A DNA stretch of 53,357 nucleotides from Planctomicrobium piriforme (GCA_945869735.1 CAMBPQ010000015.1:1-53357); one strand, 5' to 3'; counted from the stretch's first letter, positions 1 through 10,878 are shown. Numbers and translations are program-made. The notes: a model not told the origin generated them from the letters alone.

Positions 1-550
1 GTCCCCAGCGGCGCATCGTGCGGGCGAGCCCCGAGCCGCCAAAGGCCACGAGCGCTCCTGGTAGCAGGAGTGCAAGCAGCCACATCCACCAGTTGTAGCC
101 ACGCTCGATCACGACCGTGCCGGGATCCACCGGGTCGTACCATCCCGAAACTGTGCTACCGATCCGCCACACCGACAGCTTGCCTAACGCTTCGTCACGA
201 TCGTTGGTGAGGCTTGTTTGCGCCGGCCGGCTCCACGACTCGAGTTGTCGTCCGTCGGCGGTGTAGCGGACGCGGAGGCAGGGCTGCCACGTCGATGAAA
301 CCGCTCCGGCCGGCGCCGTGGCCGTGCGACGCACCAACCCCTTGCCGATGACCGTGCAGGTCACCGGCACAAAGTCGTGGTTCATCCGCCACTCCGGCAC
401 CGCCACGCCGGAGAGCAGCAAACCGCCGAACACGAGTCCGGCAGCCAGGAGAACCGCGTGGAAGGCGCCGTCTCCCAGCGAGGCCCAGGCCGGCGAACCG
501 GTTCGCCGGTGGCCTCGTTTCTTGCCAAAGAATCGCGGCAGCCTCACCAT
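1..550 (-). CDS. DUF3592-type membrane protein, C-terminus cut by window edge
   Basis: The minus-strand frame opens with ATG at 548-550, preceded by a good ribosome binding site (GAGGAGG, about 5 bases before the start), and stays open to base 1, so the C-terminus is missing. A hydrophobic segment near residues 33-53 (AVLLAAGLVFGGLLLSGVAV) is followed by an extracytoplasmic part with CTVIGKG, RVRYTADGRQLESWSR and WYDPVDPGTVVIERGYNWW. A second hydrophobic segment (WMWLLALLLPGALVAF) comes near the edge. The order of TM, a beta-rich domain with the WYDPxDP motif, and TM is typical of the DUF3592 family, whose function is unknown. The family assignment comes from recalled motif patterns. There is no obvious operon partner; the next gene on this strand starts 430 bases upstream. 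Confidence 0.75.
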   Translation of the reverse strand, partial: MVRLPRFFGKKRGHRRTGSPAWASLGDGAFHAVLLAAGLVFGGLLLSGVAVPEWRMNHDFVPVTCTVIGKGLVRRTATAPAGAVSSTWQPCLRVRYTADGRQLESWSRPAQTSLTNDRDEALGKLSVWRIGSTVSGWYDPVDPGTVVIERGYNWWMWLLALLLPGALVAFGGSGLARTMRRWG

Positions 551-677
551 CGACCTCCTCGCCGCCAGTGGCACGTGCCCGGCCGCAGGGGCCCGACAAC
601 CCATGCCGACCGACCGTCGAACCACGCCAGTATGACGTGCCGGCGAAGCGGAATCACACGCATCCGGGGAATGGGGC

Positions 678-980
678 CTAGAAGGCCTGGCCCATCGGCT
701 CCGGCTGTCGCTCGGCAGTCTCGCCAGCACCGCTCGGGGATCGGAAAAAACCGATCTTTTCCAGCGACTTGTAGACCTCTTCCAGCGTTTTCTCGCCGAA
801 GTTGGAGATCGAGAGCAGGTCTGACCGGGTGCAGTTGAGCAGGTCGTGCACCGTGAAGATGCCCCGCTCCTCCAGACAGTTGGTCGTACGTACAGAAAGC
901 CCGATTTCGGCCGTGCTCATTTCGAGCTTCTCGGCCATCTCGTCGGACTGCATGAGGTTCTTGTATGGAACTCTCGGCAT
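678..980 (-). CDS. stand-alone RNA polymerase alpha C-terminal-domain-like protein
   Basis: This 100-residue protein is almost entirely one domain resembling the C-terminal domain of the RNA polymerase alpha subunit, without the N-terminal assembly domain. Residues 27-80 contain LSVRTTNCLEERGI and SISNFGEKTLEEV. The positions that contact UP-element DNA in E. coli alpha (R265, N268, C269, G296, K298) are matched with the same spacing by R31, N34, C35, G62 and K64; S299 is T65. The ATG at 978-980 was chosen because GGGAGG lies 6 bases upstream; a longer frame to 1064 lacks such support. The gene is divergent from the helicase at 1154. It could bind promoter DNA, or partner proteins, on its own. 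The domain call is strong; the role is inferred. Confidence 0.85.
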   Translation of the reverse strand: MPRVPYKNLMQSDEMAEKLEMSTAEIGLSVRTTNCLEERGIFTVHDLLNCTRSDLLSISNFGEKTLEEVYKSLEKIGFFRSPSGAGETAERQPEPMGQAF

Positions 981-1153
981 GGGGTCCCTCCCGTGCAAAG
1001 CGAGATCATCATCGGCCGTCGGGGCAACGAGCACCCGGAACCAGCCGGTCAGGAATATACTCAAAGGAATCCGAAATCGACTACGTCTACGGGATCAGGC
1101 GTTCTGCGCCACCTCCTCAGCCTGCCCGATTTACGCTCCTGGACCTTTGAAAC

Positions 1154-3568
1154 GTGCCTTCCTCGAATGCCGCATCCCTGAACGTATCCCAGCGTCAGGC
1201 CGCGTCCCACGTCGAGGGACCGCTCCTGGTGCTGGCAGGGCCTGGAAGCGGCAAGACCCGGGTGGTGACGCATCGGATCGCCAACCTGATCTCCTCAGGG
1301 GTTCCTCCCGAACGGATCGTCGCGCTGACCTTCACCAACAAGGCGGCTGACGAGATGCGGCGGCGTGTCACCGAGTTGGTGGGGCCCCAGCCCGTGGAGA
1401 TGGGCACATTCCACCGCTTCGGGGCCCGGCTCCTCCGCCGTCACGCGCGGCAGGTGGGCCTGACGAGCGATTACTCGATTCTCGATCCCAACGACGCCGC
1501 TGGTGTCCTCAAGCGCGCGGTGAAGTCGCTCGGACTCACCGCGACGCACACCCCCGTTGACCGGATCGCGGGCGTGATCTCCCGCGCGAAGAACGACCTC
1601 CTCACACCCTCGACCTTCCAGCCGCGCTGGGGCAAGCCGGTCGATGACGTCGCGCTGCGAGTCTGGCCGACCTACCAACAGTTGCTGCTGCGGGCCAACT
1701 CGGTCGACTTCGACGACCTACTCGTGCACGTCGCCACGCTCCTGGCCGAGGATCCCGAACTCCGCCGCCAACTCGACGCCCGCCACCGATTCATCCTTGT
1801 CGACGAATATCAGGATACCAACGCCGTCCAATACTGCATCCTCCGCGGACTCTCGATTGACCATCCGAATCTTGCCGTCACCGGCGACCCCGATCAGGCG
1901 ATCTACGGCTGGCGGGGCGCCAGTATCCGCAATATTCTCGAGTTTGAACGGGACTATCCGGCTGCGACGGTCGTGAAGCTCGAGGACAACTACCGCAGCA
2001 CCGCCAATATCCTCGGTACAGCCGATCGCCTCATCGCCCACAACTCGCGGCGCAAGCCGAAGCGGCTGGTCACGACGGCGGCGCCGGGCGCACCGGTGCG
2101 GATTGTTCTCGATGGCTCAGGGCTCGAGGAGGCCGAGCGGATCGCCGCGGAGATCGCGCAGGCCTCGGCGGCCGGCCGGCGATCGCTCCGCGACTTCGCG
2201 ATTCTGTTTCGGGCCAATGCTTTGTCGCGGTCGTTCGAACTCGCGCTGCGAACCCGCGGCATCGCCTACCAGCTCGTTCGCGGCCTTGAGTTTTTCAAGC
2301 GGCGTGAGATTCGCGATGTGGTCGCGTGGCTGCGGCTGCTGCGAAACCCCCGTGACGACGAGGCGATGCTCCGCGTGGTCAACGTGCCGCCGCGGGGCAT
2401 TGGCCGGCAGTCGCTCGACCGGCTGGCGGCCTGGGCCGATGACCATGCCGCCACGCGGCTGGAGGCCGCGATGAAGGCCGCCGGGATCCCCGGGATGCCC
2501 AAGCGGGCGGCCACGGCGTTGGCTGCGTTTGCCAGGCTGCACGCCGAGCTCGCGGCTACCGCCGGCCGGGAGCCCTCCGTGGCGGCCTTGCTGGAGGCCG
2601 TGCTCGACCGCACCGGCTATCGGGCGATGCTTGCCGAGGATCAGGATGACGATGAAGAAGGGCAGGATCGTTTGGCGAACGTGGAGGAACTGGTCACCGC
2701 CGCGCGGCAGTTCGACGACACGTTCGCTCCCGCCCCGGCCACAGGCACCGAGGCCACCGACGCCCTGGGGGGCTTTCTGGAGACGACGGCCCTCGTCGCC
2801 GACACCGACGTCTGGGACTCGGCCGCCGACCGGGTCGCGCTGATGACGTTTCATGCCGCCAAGGGCCTCGAGTTTCCCGTCGTCTATCTTGTCGCCATGG
2901 AAGACGGCATCCTGCCCCACGAGCGGAGCCTCGGCAATCCCGAGCAACTCGAGGAGGAACGCCGCCTCGTGTTCGTCGGGATCACGCGAGGGCGCGAGGA
3001 GGTCCATGCCAGTTGCGGGAGGATGCGCGACTACCGTGGCACCCGACGCATCTCGGCACCGAGTGTGTTTCTTGCCGAGATGCAGGGGTCGGAGACGGAG
3101 GTGGTCGGCGAGGAAGCCCCTCGCGGCCATGACGGCTTCGATCCCTTCGGAGATGCCGCCCGTCGTGCCGGCGGCGAGTTCGACGATCTCTCGCAGGAGC
3201 CGCCGCCCGACCGGAGTATCGCCACGCCCCGCATCTCCCGTGGCGACGGCCTCACCATGGATCTCGACGATTCCCAAGACGAGTCGGCGGTCCGGCCAGC
3301 GCCCCCGCCGCGACGTCGCGTCCTCGATGCCGCGATCGAGCGGGCCACGGATCTCGCCCTGCGGATGGCCGGCGGATCGCGTCCGAAGCAGCAGTATGAG
3401 CCGGGCCAGCGAGTGCGGCACGCCGACTACGGCGAGGGACTGCTCGCGGGCATCAGTGGCACAGGGCCGCGTGCGGTGGGCACGGTGATCTTCGACGGTC
3501 CGGCCGGCATGCGCAAGTTCGTTCTCAGTCACGGCGTCCTCGAGCAGCCTGAAAGCGCATCCGACTGA
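1154..3568 (+). CDS. pcrA: PcrA/UvrD-type superfamily 1 DNA helicase
   Basis: An ATP-dependent 3'-5' DNA helicase of 804 residues with the full SF1A motif set. It has Walker A GPGSGKT (29-35), TFTNKAADEM, the Walker B motif DEYQDT (217-222), GDPDQAIYGWRGA, EDNYRST, MTFHAAKGLEFPVV and VGITRGREEV. The C-terminal part after about residue 640 is low complexity. It ends in a small domain with YEPGQRVRHADYGEG and GTVIFDG, like the Tudor-type PcrA/UvrD tail that binds RNA polymerase. It would act in repair, replication-fork clearance and removal of stalled transcription. The start is GTG at 1154; no strong ribosome binding site is visible, so the first few residues are uncertain. The gene has its own divergent promoter region (981-1153) and ends next to a repeat cluster. 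Confidence 0.93.
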   Translation: MPSSNAASLNVSQRQAASHVEGPLLVLAGPGSGKTRVVTHRIANLISSGVPPERIVALTFTNKAADEMRRRVTELVGPQPVEMGTFHRFGARLLRRHARQVGLTSDYSILDPNDAAGVLKRAVKSLGLTATHTPVDRIAGVISRAKNDLLTPSTFQPRWGKPVDDVALRVWPTYQQLLLRANSVDFDDLLVHVATLLAEDPELRRQLDARHRFILVDEYQDTNAVQYCILRGLSIDHPNLAVTGDPDQAIYGWRGASIRNILEFERDYPAATVVKLEDNYRSTANILGTADRLIAHNSRRKPKRLVTTAAPGAPVRIVLDGSGLEEAERIAAEIAQASAAGRRSLRDFAILFRANALSRSFELALRTRGIAYQLVRGLEFFKRREIRDVVAWLRLLRNPRDDEAMLRVVNVPPRGIGRQSLDRLAAWADDHAATRLEAAMKAAGIPGMPKRAATALAAFARLHAELAATAGREPSVAALLEAVLDRTGYRAMLAEDQDDDEEGQDRLANVEELVTAARQFDDTFAPAPATGTEATDALGGFLETTALVADTDVWDSAADRVALMTFHAAKGLEFPVVYLVAMEDGILPHERSLGNPEQLEEERRLVFVGITRGREEVHASCGRMRDYRGTRRISAPSVFLAEMQGSETEVVGEEAPRGHDGFDPFGDAARRAGGEFDDLSQEPPPDRSIATPRISRGDGLTMDLDDSQDESAVRPAPPPRRRVLDAAIERATDLALRMAGGSRPKQQYEPGQRVRHADYGEGLLAGISGTGPRAVGTVIFDGPAGMRKFVLSHGVLEQPESASD

Positions 3569-3573
3569 TACGG

Positions 3574-3699
3574 CCACGAGGGGGCGGCAAAAGTCTCGTC
3601 GCTGAGGGCCGCGGCGGCTCAGGCGCTCCTCGAGCGTTCGCCGACCCCCTTGCCTCCCTTTTCCAGTTTGCCAAGTCGCCGCTACCGCTATCCGAAATG
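3574..3699 (-). repeat. dispersed repeat module B, copy 1
   Basis: This copy of the B family lies just after the helicase stop codon, in reverse orientation. Diagnostic strings are GGGGGCGGCAAAAGTCTCGT and CTCCTCGAGCGTTCGCCGAC. The central hairpin segment differs from the commonest version: here the pairing arms are CTGAG and CTCAG. The outer end (ATGCGCTCT) runs into module A. Confidence 0.8.
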
Positions 3700-3738
3700 C
3701 GCTCTAGCAACGGTGTGGAGCGGGGCGGGGTGCGACCC

Positions 3739-3779
3739 GCATTCCCCGCGCTAGCACTTGGGGCTTCCTGACGGGAGGC
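3739..3779 (+). repeat. dispersed repeat module A, copy 1
   Basis: The core is GCATTCCCCGCGCTAGCAC followed by TTGGGGCTTCCTGACGGGAGGC. Two hairpins are possible: CCCC pairs with GGGG around a GC-rich loop, and GCTTCC pairs with GGGAGGC around TGACG. The preceding stretch from 3700 (GCGGGGTGCGACCC region) is shared with the copy near 16520-16560. Confidence 0.8.
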
Positions 3780-3805
3780 ACGCCGCTCGGATGTTCAACA
3801 CGTCT

Positions 3806-3967
3806 CCCGATCATGAGGAGCCGGTCGGAGGCACGCGCAGAAGCCGGGGCATCTTTGCGACTCACGAACAATGCCCAGTCGGCCAAGCGGGCATCCTGTA
3901 GCAAAATCCCCCGGCGCCGAGCATGTCACCGCCGGCGAACCAATCCGGTATTGTTTCGATGCTATCC
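3806..3967 (+). repeat. dispersed repeat module C, copy 1
   Basis: One of four copies of an approximately 160-base element. The invariant block GCATCCTGTAGCAAAATCC is at 3891-3909. It is followed by a hairpin whose arms are CCGGCG and CGCCGG around GAGCATGTCA. The element runs without a gap into module A copy 2. Confidence 0.8.
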
Positions 3968-4040
3968 GCATTCCCCGCGCTCGCGCTTCGGACTTCCTGA
4001 CGGGAGGCAAGGGGGTCGGCGAACGCTTGAGGAGCGTCTG
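3968..4040 (+). repeat. module A copy 2 fused to a partial module B
   Basis: Module A (3968-4008) ends in CTGACGGGAGGC and passes directly into AAGGGGGTCGGCGAACGC, the first part of module B, which breaks off near 4040. The gene-free stretch 3569-4053 consists almost wholly of these repeats; I see no other gene in it. Confidence 0.75.
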
Positions 4041-4053
4041 ATCGCCAAGGTCA

Positions 4054-5733
<1,680 letters not shown>

Positions 5734-5869
5734 GTCGCGGTGTTCCTTGCGATGAGACGGAGCCTGGTCGCTCGCCGGTCCAAGCCGGTCAGCAGACGAC
5801 TCCCGCAGAATAGTATGCTGATCCCACCCTTGAAAGACGCCGCCACCGCCACCGTCGCATCGCCCCAAA

Positions 5870-6490
5870 ATGCCTCCCGCCTTCATCTATTTCGATCTCG
5901 GAAACGTCGTCTTCTTTTTTGACCGTGAACGGGCCTTCCGGCAGATGGCCGAGACGAGCGGCGTCGATGCGTCGCGGGTGCGCGACGTCGTCATGGACGG
6001 TGGCCTGCAACAGTCACTCGAGCGCGGTGCCATCGGCTGGGAGGAGTTTCACGCCGAGTTTTCCAGCCGCACCGGCACGCAGTCCGACCCCGGGGTGCTG
6101 GCCCGGGCGGCGAGCGACATGTTTGATCTCAATGCGGGAATGCTTCCGGTCGTCGCAGCCTGCAAGCGGGCAGGCATTCCGCTCGGCATCCTCTCCAACA
6201 CGTGCGCTCCCCATTGGGATTTTCTTGCCTCCGGGCGATACGCCATCGTGCCCGACACCTTCCGCGAAATCGTGCTCAGCCACGAGGCGGGCATGGCGAA
6301 ACCAGACCGTGAGATCTACGCGCTCGCAGCCGCCCGGGCGGGCGTCGAGCCGGCACGCATCTTTTTCTGCGACGATCTGCCGGAGCACGTCGCGGCAGCC
6401 CGTGCCGCGGGCTGGGACGCTGAGCTCTTCACGACGGCCCCCATGCTTGCTGACCAACTCGAGCGTCGTGGCCTGCCCCTAGGACTGTGA
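5870..6490 (+). CDS. HAD-superfamily hydrolase, YihX-like
   Basis: A 206-residue haloacid-dehalogenase fold protein. Motif I is FDLGNVVF with the nucleophile Asp9; the second acidic residue of the usual DxD is replaced by Gly-Asn, as in the YihX sugar-phosphatase group (FDLGNV). Motif II is LSNTC (about residue 110), motif III is MAKPDREIY, and motif IV is [13 protein letters not shown]. These predict a cytosolic phosphatase or related hydrolase; the substrate cannot be told. The start ATG at 5870 leaves 136 bases to the ilvD start, which should carry both promoters. Its 3' end overlaps the end of the opposing glutaredoxin-like gene by 12 bases. Confidence 0.85.
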   Translation: MPPAFIYFDLGNVVFFFDRERAFRQMAETSGVDASRVRDVVMDGGLQQSLERGAIGWEEFHAEFSSRTGTQSDPGVLARAASDMFDLNAGMLPVVAACKRAGIPLGILSNTCAPHWDFLASGRYAIVPDTFREIVLSHEAGMAKPDREIYALAAARAGVEPARIFFCDDLPEHVAAARAAGWDAELFTTAPMLADQLERRGLPLGL

Positions 6491-6718
6491 CCGTCGATCA
6501 ACTGCGAGCACGCGGACGAGTTCGCGTTCGTCGAACCGACCTTCCAGCGCCACGACTCCGTCGATCTCCAAGACAGGCACCCGCAGGCCGAAGCGCTCGC
6601 GGGCCGCGTCATCTGAATCCACGTCGATCACGGCCGCGTCGACTCCGTGGAAGAAAAGGAGGTCTTCAGCCTGATCGCAGAGGTGGCACCCGCGACGTGA
6701 ATACAGCACGAACGGCAT
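6479..6718 (-). CDS. small glutaredoxin-like thiol protein
   Basis: A 79-residue thioredoxin-fold protein starting MPFVLYSRRGCHLCDQAEDL, with a CxxC redox pair (Cys11, Cys14). The cis-proline region is RVPVLEID and the C-terminal helix begins RFDERELVRVL. It resembles glutaredoxin-like or DUF836 proteins that carry out thiol-disulfide exchange in the cytosol. The ATG at 6716-6718 was chosen because homology starts there; the frame runs open a further 69 codons upstream without any recognisable sequence. It is convergent with the HAD gene, overlapping tail to tail. Confidence 0.82.
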   Translation of the reverse strand: MPFVLYSRRGCHLCDQAEDLLFFHGVDAAVIDVDSDDAARERFGLRVPVLEIDGVVALEGRFDERELVRVLAVDRRSQS

Positions 6719-6774
6719 CTTTGGAGTACGATAAGGATTGATTTCGGCGCGTCGCCACGCGCTCTCCCTCGAAT

Positions 6775-8259
6775 GTGCACGACATGGCAGGCCCGGTCCA
6801 GAGCGTCGACGAGTTTCTCCAGGTGGTCCGCCGCAGCGGGCTGGTGGAGGAGGACCGGCTGATGGCGGCCGTCGAGCCTTGGATCGGTCACGTGGGACTG
6901 CCCCCGCGGCACATGCTCGCGGCATTAACCGAATCTGGCCTGCTCACGCAGTGGCAGATCGAGCAGTTGCTCAAGGGGCGTCACAAGGGCTTCACCCTCG
7001 GAAAATACAGGCTGCTGCGGCTGCTCGGGGCAGGGGGAATGAGCAGCGTGTATCTCGCTGAGCACGCCACGCTCCACAGCAAGGTTGCCATCAAGGTGCT
7101 GCCGGTGAAGCGGGTCGAACAGACTTCCTACCTCGCCCGCTTCGAACGTGAGGCCAGGCAGTCGGCGCGGCTCAGCCATCCGAACATCGTTCGCACGTTC
7201 GACCTCGATACGGCCGGCACCATTCACTACATCGCAATGGAGTACATCGACGGCATCGACCTCCACGCAAAAGTCAAGCGCGACGGGCCGCTGCCCGTCC
7301 GCGAGACCGCGGACTTCATCCGCCAGGCCGCAGCCGGCCTTCAGCACGCCCACGAGGAGGGACTCGTGCACCGCGACATCAAGCCGGCCAACCTCATCCT
7401 CGACGCCCGCGGCACGGTGAAGATCCTCGATCTCGGGCTCGCCTTGGCCGGCGGCGACGAGGACGGGTCGCTGACCCGTGAGCACGACGAGAAAGTCCTG
7501 GGGACCGCCGATTTCCTCGCCCCCGAGCAGGCGACTGACAGCCACAAGGCTGACCGCCGGTCCGACATCTATTCCCTGGGCTGCACGCTCTACTACCTGC
7601 TCATCGGCAAGGCTCCTTTCGCCACAGGAAAACTCTCCGACCGCCTCCAGTCACATCTCCACAAGCCACCACCGAATCTCCTCGACGACCGGCCCGACGT
7701 GCCGATCGCGATCACCGAGCTCTACTTCCGGATGCTTGAGAAGCATCCCGATGGCCGACCGCAGTCGGCACGCGAGGTGGCCGACGCCCTCGCCGCCTGG
7801 CTCGCCAACACCGCCGACGCAGCCGCCGGGCTGAAACCGGAAGGGCCGAGGCGGTCGCTTCCGAGGAGGGCGGTCAGTGGTGCCACCGCCCCGGGAATGG
7901 TCGTGAGAAGCGGCCCCGGCAGCGGCAACACATCGAGCGGGATTTTTTCTTACGCTCCACCGCAGGCTTCCGCCGCTGGGTCTGGCAGCCTGCCCGCCAC
8001 ACCGTCCCCATCGAGCATCGCCCGCTCGCAGCCGTCGCCGCCCCGCATCGAACCGCGGGCCGCGACCGGCCCGGGCGGCGACTCGCCGTTCCGCATCGAT
8101 ACGTCAAGGAACGCCACAGCAAGTCCGGGATCCAAGCCGAAGGCGTCGATCAAGAGGCCAAAAAACTTCGGCGGGCTGCCGCTGGGGCTCTGGATCGCGG
8201 TGGCCCTTGGCATCGCGCTGGCGATCGGCCTCGGCATCATGCTGCTGAAGAAGGGCTGA
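6775..8259 (+). CDS. Ser/Thr protein kinase with C-terminal membrane anchor
   Basis: A 494-residue Hanks-type kinase. Residues 10-75 form the short helical N-terminal region common in planctomycete kinases (LTQWQIEQLLKG, GFTLGKYRLL). The kinase domain follows with LLGAGGMSSVYLAEH (glycine loop), VAIKVLP (catalytic Lys), HRDIKPANLIL (His199, Asp201), ILDLGLA (DLG in place of DFG) and GTADFLAPEQ. A Pro/Ser-rich linker of about 100 residues leads to one C-terminal TM helix (LWIAVALGIALAIGLGIML) with a KKG tail. The kinase domain is therefore cytoplasmic and nothing sizeable lies outside. The start is GTG 6775 or ATG 6784; neither has a clear ribosome binding site. Confidence 0.92.
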   Translation: MHDMAGPVQSVDEFLQVVRRSGLVEEDRLMAAVEPWIGHVGLPPRHMLAALTESGLLTQWQIEQLLKGRHKGFTLGKYRLLRLLGAGGMSSVYLAEHATLHSKVAIKVLPVKRVEQTSYLARFEREARQSARLSHPNIVRTFDLDTAGTIHYIAMEYIDGIDLHAKVKRDGPLPVRETADFIRQAAAGLQHAHEEGLVHRDIKPANLILDARGTVKILDLGLALAGGDEDGSLTREHDEKVLGTADFLAPEQATDSHKADRRSDIYSLGCTLYYLLIGKAPFATGKLSDRLQSHLHKPPPNLLDDRPDVPIAITELYFRMLEKHPDGRPQSAREVADALAAWLANTADAAAGLKPEGPRRSLPRRAVSGATAPGMVVRSGPGSGNTSSGIFSYAPPQASAAGSGSLPATPSPSSIARSQPSPPRIEPRAATGPGGDSPFRIDTSRNATASPGSKPKASIKRPKNFGGLPLGLWIAVALGIALAIGLGIMLLKKG

Positions 8260-8294
8260 CCTCCCGCCAGGAAGCCCCGGAGCGCGCGGGGAAT
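8260..8294 (-). repeat. dispersed repeat module A, copy 3
   Basis: Reverse-orientation module A (CTCCCGCCAGGAAGCCCC then GGAGCGCGCGGGGAAT). It begins at the base after the kinase stop codon and separates the convergent kinase and surE genes. Confidence 0.75.
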
Positions 8295-8335
8295 ACGGCC
8301 CACCACCCCAACCCGCTCCGCACCACGCCGAGTCT

Positions 8336-9097
8336 TCAGCCTATCCGCCACTGGCCGGCGGCGAGGTCGTCGAGGCCGGCGCGGTGGGTGAGGTCGTAGT
8401 CGAGCGGCGTGAGCGTGACGGCTCCCGCGGCGAGCGCGGTGACGTCGGACTCCAGCGGCGACGGGGGGGGCGGCGGTTCGTTGGTGGCCCAGTAGTAAGC
8501 GCGGCCCCGCGGATCGACACGTCGCTCGAACGCCTCACCGTACCGGGACACGCTCATCGGCACGACCCGCAACTCGGCAGGCCCGTGCAGCGCGCGGGTG
8601 GGAATGTTGATGTTGAAGAGGCTGCCCGGCACCGGCTTCCGAGCGAGCAGACCGCGGATCACGTCGATCGCGATCTCCGCGGCGCGGGTGTAGTTGGCAT
8701 GCTCGTCCCACTCGAGCGACACGGCGATGCTCGTGATCCCGAAAAATGCCCCTTCGATCGCGGCGGCCACCGTGCCCGAGTAGAGCACGTTGATCCCGGC
8801 ATTGAGACCACTGTTGATGCCGCTGACGACGAGGTCGGGACGTCGAGGGCAGAACTCCGAGATGCCGAGCTTGACCGCGTCGGCCGGGCTGCCGTCGACG
8901 GCCCAACCGCGGCTGCGGTCGCCGTCGAAAATCTCCTTCGCCGTGAGCGGCGTGAGAAACGTGATCGCGTGCCCCATGCCGCTTTGCTCGGTCGCCGGTG
9001 CCACGACACTCACGTCACCGAGACTCCGCAACGCCTCCGCCAGCGCCGCGATTCCGGGTGCAAAAAGGCCGTCGTCGTTGGTCACCAAGGTCAGCAT
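8336..9097 (-). CDS. surE: 5'/3'-nucleotidase SurE
   Basis: A metal-dependent survival-protein phosphatase acting on nucleoside monophosphates. The N-terminus [15 protein letters not shown] carries the metal-binding Asp pair, followed by [37 protein letters not shown] supplies the conserved Asn and the Ser/Thr of the active site. [13 protein letters not shown] and [12 protein letters not shown] are also typical. It has about 253 residues. The ATG at 9095-9097 is preferred; an in-frame GTG lies three codons upstream and neither has a good ribosome binding site. Divergent from guaA, with about 80 bases between starts. Confidence 0.93.
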   Translation of the reverse strand: MLTLVTNDDGLFAPGIAALAEALRSLGDVSVVAPATEQSGMGHAITFLTPLTAKEIFDGDRSRGWAVDGSPADAVKLGISEFCPRRPDLVVSGINSGLNAGINVLYSGTVAAAIEGAFFGITSIAVSLEWDEHANYTRAAEIAIDVIRGLLARKPVPGSLFNINIPTRALHGPAELRVVPMSVSRYGEAFERRVDPRGRAYYWATNEPPPPPSPLESDVTALAAGAVTLTPLDYDLTHRAGLDDLAAGQWRIG

Positions 9098-9179
9098 GCC
9101 GGGCACTATAGCAAGGCCGGTCGCGGTGCACCCCGCCCGCGCCTATACTCCGTGGTTTTTCCAGAGCCCACTCCACGCC

Positions 9180-10790
9180 ATGACACGCCCCGCCGCCGCG
9201 GCGACCTCCGCGACCACGCCCTCCACGACGTCGTCTCCCGCCAGCCCCCAGCAATCCGAACGAGTCATTGTCCTCGACTTCGGCTCGCAATATGCCCAGC
9301 TGATCGCGCGGCGGGTTCGCGAGCAGCACGTCTACTGTGAGATCGTCCGCCACGACATCGCCGCCGAGCGGATCCGCGCGCTGGCCCCCCATGGCATCAT
9401 CCTCTCAGGCGGCCCGGCGAGCGTCTACGAAGACGGGGCGCCGCGGTGCGATCCGAACGTGTTCAAGCTCGGCATCCCCGTGCTCGGAATCTGCTACGGC
9501 ATGCAGCTCGCCTATGACGCCCTCGGCGGGCGAGTGGGGCGAGCCGAGGCCCGCGAGTATGGCCGGTCAACGTGCGAGGTTCTGAACGCCGACACGCTCT
9601 TCGCCGGCGTGCCGTCAGAGACCGAAGTCTGGATGAGCCACGGCGATCAGGTCGACGGCATGTCGGCCGAGTTCGTGCCGCTGGCCCGCACCGCCACCTG
9701 CCCGTTCGCGGCGGTTCGCCACGCGACCCTTCCCATTTTTGGCCTGCAGTTCCACCCCGAGGTCACCCATACCCCCGCCGGCGGCGCGATCCTCGGCAAC
9801 TTCCTCATGCGGGTGTGCGGCTGTTCCGGCACGTGGCGACTCGACGACTTTGCGACTTCAACGATCGCCAGCATCCGCCAGCGTGTCGGCAGCGACCGCG
9901 TGATCTGCGGTCTTTCGGGCGGTGTCGACTCGGCGGTAGTGGCGGCACTCCTCAGCCGGGCCATCGGTGACCAACTCTCCTGCATCCTTGTCGACAACGG
10001 CCTGCTCCGGAAGGGCGAGGCGGCGGCGGTGATCGAGGAGTTCACGAGCCACTTCAAGACCGACCTGCACGTCGTCCCGGCCGAGGACCTGTTTCTGGGT
10101 GTGCTCGCCGACGTGACCGAACCCCAGGAGAAACGGCGGCGGATCGGCAAAGCCTTCGTCGACTGCTTTGCTGCGGAAGCTGCCAGGATCGAGGGCGCAA
10201 AGTTCCTCGCGCAGGGCACTCTCTATCCCGACGTCATCGAAAGCGGTGCGGCGTCCGATGGCCCTGCGGCCACCATCAAACTGCACCACAACGTCGGCGG
10301 ACTGCCTGACGATCTCCAGTTTGAGCTGATCGAACCGCTCCGCGACCTCTTCAAGGACGAGGTCCGGCAACTCGGCCTGCAACTCGGGCTCCCCGAGCGG
10401 ATCGTCTGGCGGCACCCCTTTCCAGGGCCCGGCCTCGCGGTGCGGTGCATCGGCGCCATCACGAGGCCGAGGCTCGACACGCTCCGCGAGGCTGATGCGA
10501 TCGTGCTCGAGGAACTCGACCGAGCCGGGCTGATGCGACAGGTGTCGCAGGCGTTCGCTGTGCTCCTGCCGGTGCAGAGCGTCGGCGTGATGGGCGACGC
10601 CAGAACCTACGACGACGTCCTCGCCGTGCGGGCGGTCGAGACCGAGGATTTCATGACCGCCGACTGGAGCCACCTTCCCTACGAGGTGCTGGCCAGGATT
10701 TCGACCCGCGTGATCAACGAGGTCCGGGGGGTAAATCGCGTGGTGTACGATATTTCCTCGAAACCGCCGGCCACGATTGAGTGGGAGTAG
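9180..10790 (+). CDS. guaA: GMP synthase (glutamine-hydrolysing)
   Basis: Converts XMP to GMP using glutamine and ATP. There are 536 residues, slightly longer than usual because of an Ala/Thr/Ser-rich N-terminal leader of about 25 residues. The class I glutaminase domain has [23 protein letters not shown] (nucleophile Cys105) and [12 protein letters not shown] (catalytic His and Glu). The ATP-pyrophosphatase domain has the P-loop [10 protein letters not shown] (about residue 245), and the C-terminal dimerisation domain ends in [14 protein letters not shown]. The frame is open upstream to 8790 but homology begins after 9180. Stand-alone housekeeping gene. Confidence 0.96.
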   Translation: MTRPAAAATSATTPSTTSSPASPQQSERVIVLDFGSQYAQLIARRVREQHVYCEIVRHDIAAERIRALAPHGIILSGGPASVYEDGAPRCDPNVFKLGIPVLGICYGMQLAYDALGGRVGRAEAREYGRSTCEVLNADTLFAGVPSETEVWMSHGDQVDGMSAEFVPLARTATCPFAAVRHATLPIFGLQFHPEVTHTPAGGAILGNFLMRVCGCSGTWRLDDFATSTIASIRQRVGSDRVICGLSGGVDSAVVAALLSRAIGDQLSCILVDNGLLRKGEAAAVIEEFTSHFKTDLHVVPAEDLFLGVLADVTEPQEKRRRIGKAFVDCFAAEAARIEGAKFLAQGTLYPDVIESGAASDGPAATIKLHHNVGGLPDDLQFELIEPLRDLFKDEVRQLGLQLGLPERIVWRHPFPGPGLAVRCIGAITRPRLDTLREADAIVLEELDRAGLMRQVSQAFAVLLPVQSVGVMGDARTYDDVLAVRAVETEDFMTADWSHLPYEVLARISTRVINEVRGVNRVVYDISSKPPATIEWE

Positions 10791-10878
10791 CCGAAGCCCG
10801 GGCGCGTTATGATCAAGGGCGTCGAACGGTAACAAGGCTGTCCGGCAGACGTGCCCGTGTCTTCTGGGGAATACCGCC

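Noticed and set aside
195-599. Arg/Gly-rich minus-strand frame over the DUF3592 gene
   Set aside because: The overlapping frame 1-550 has TM segments, a family motif and a ribosome binding site; this one has none.
2117-3577. Long antisense frame opposite the helicase (486 codons)
   Set aside because: GC-rich codon bias opens antisense frames; the helicase motifs are on the plus strand.
3574-4040. CRISPR array
   Set aside because: Repeats are dispersed over 50 kb, of three kinds, in both directions and without regular spacers; no cas genes.
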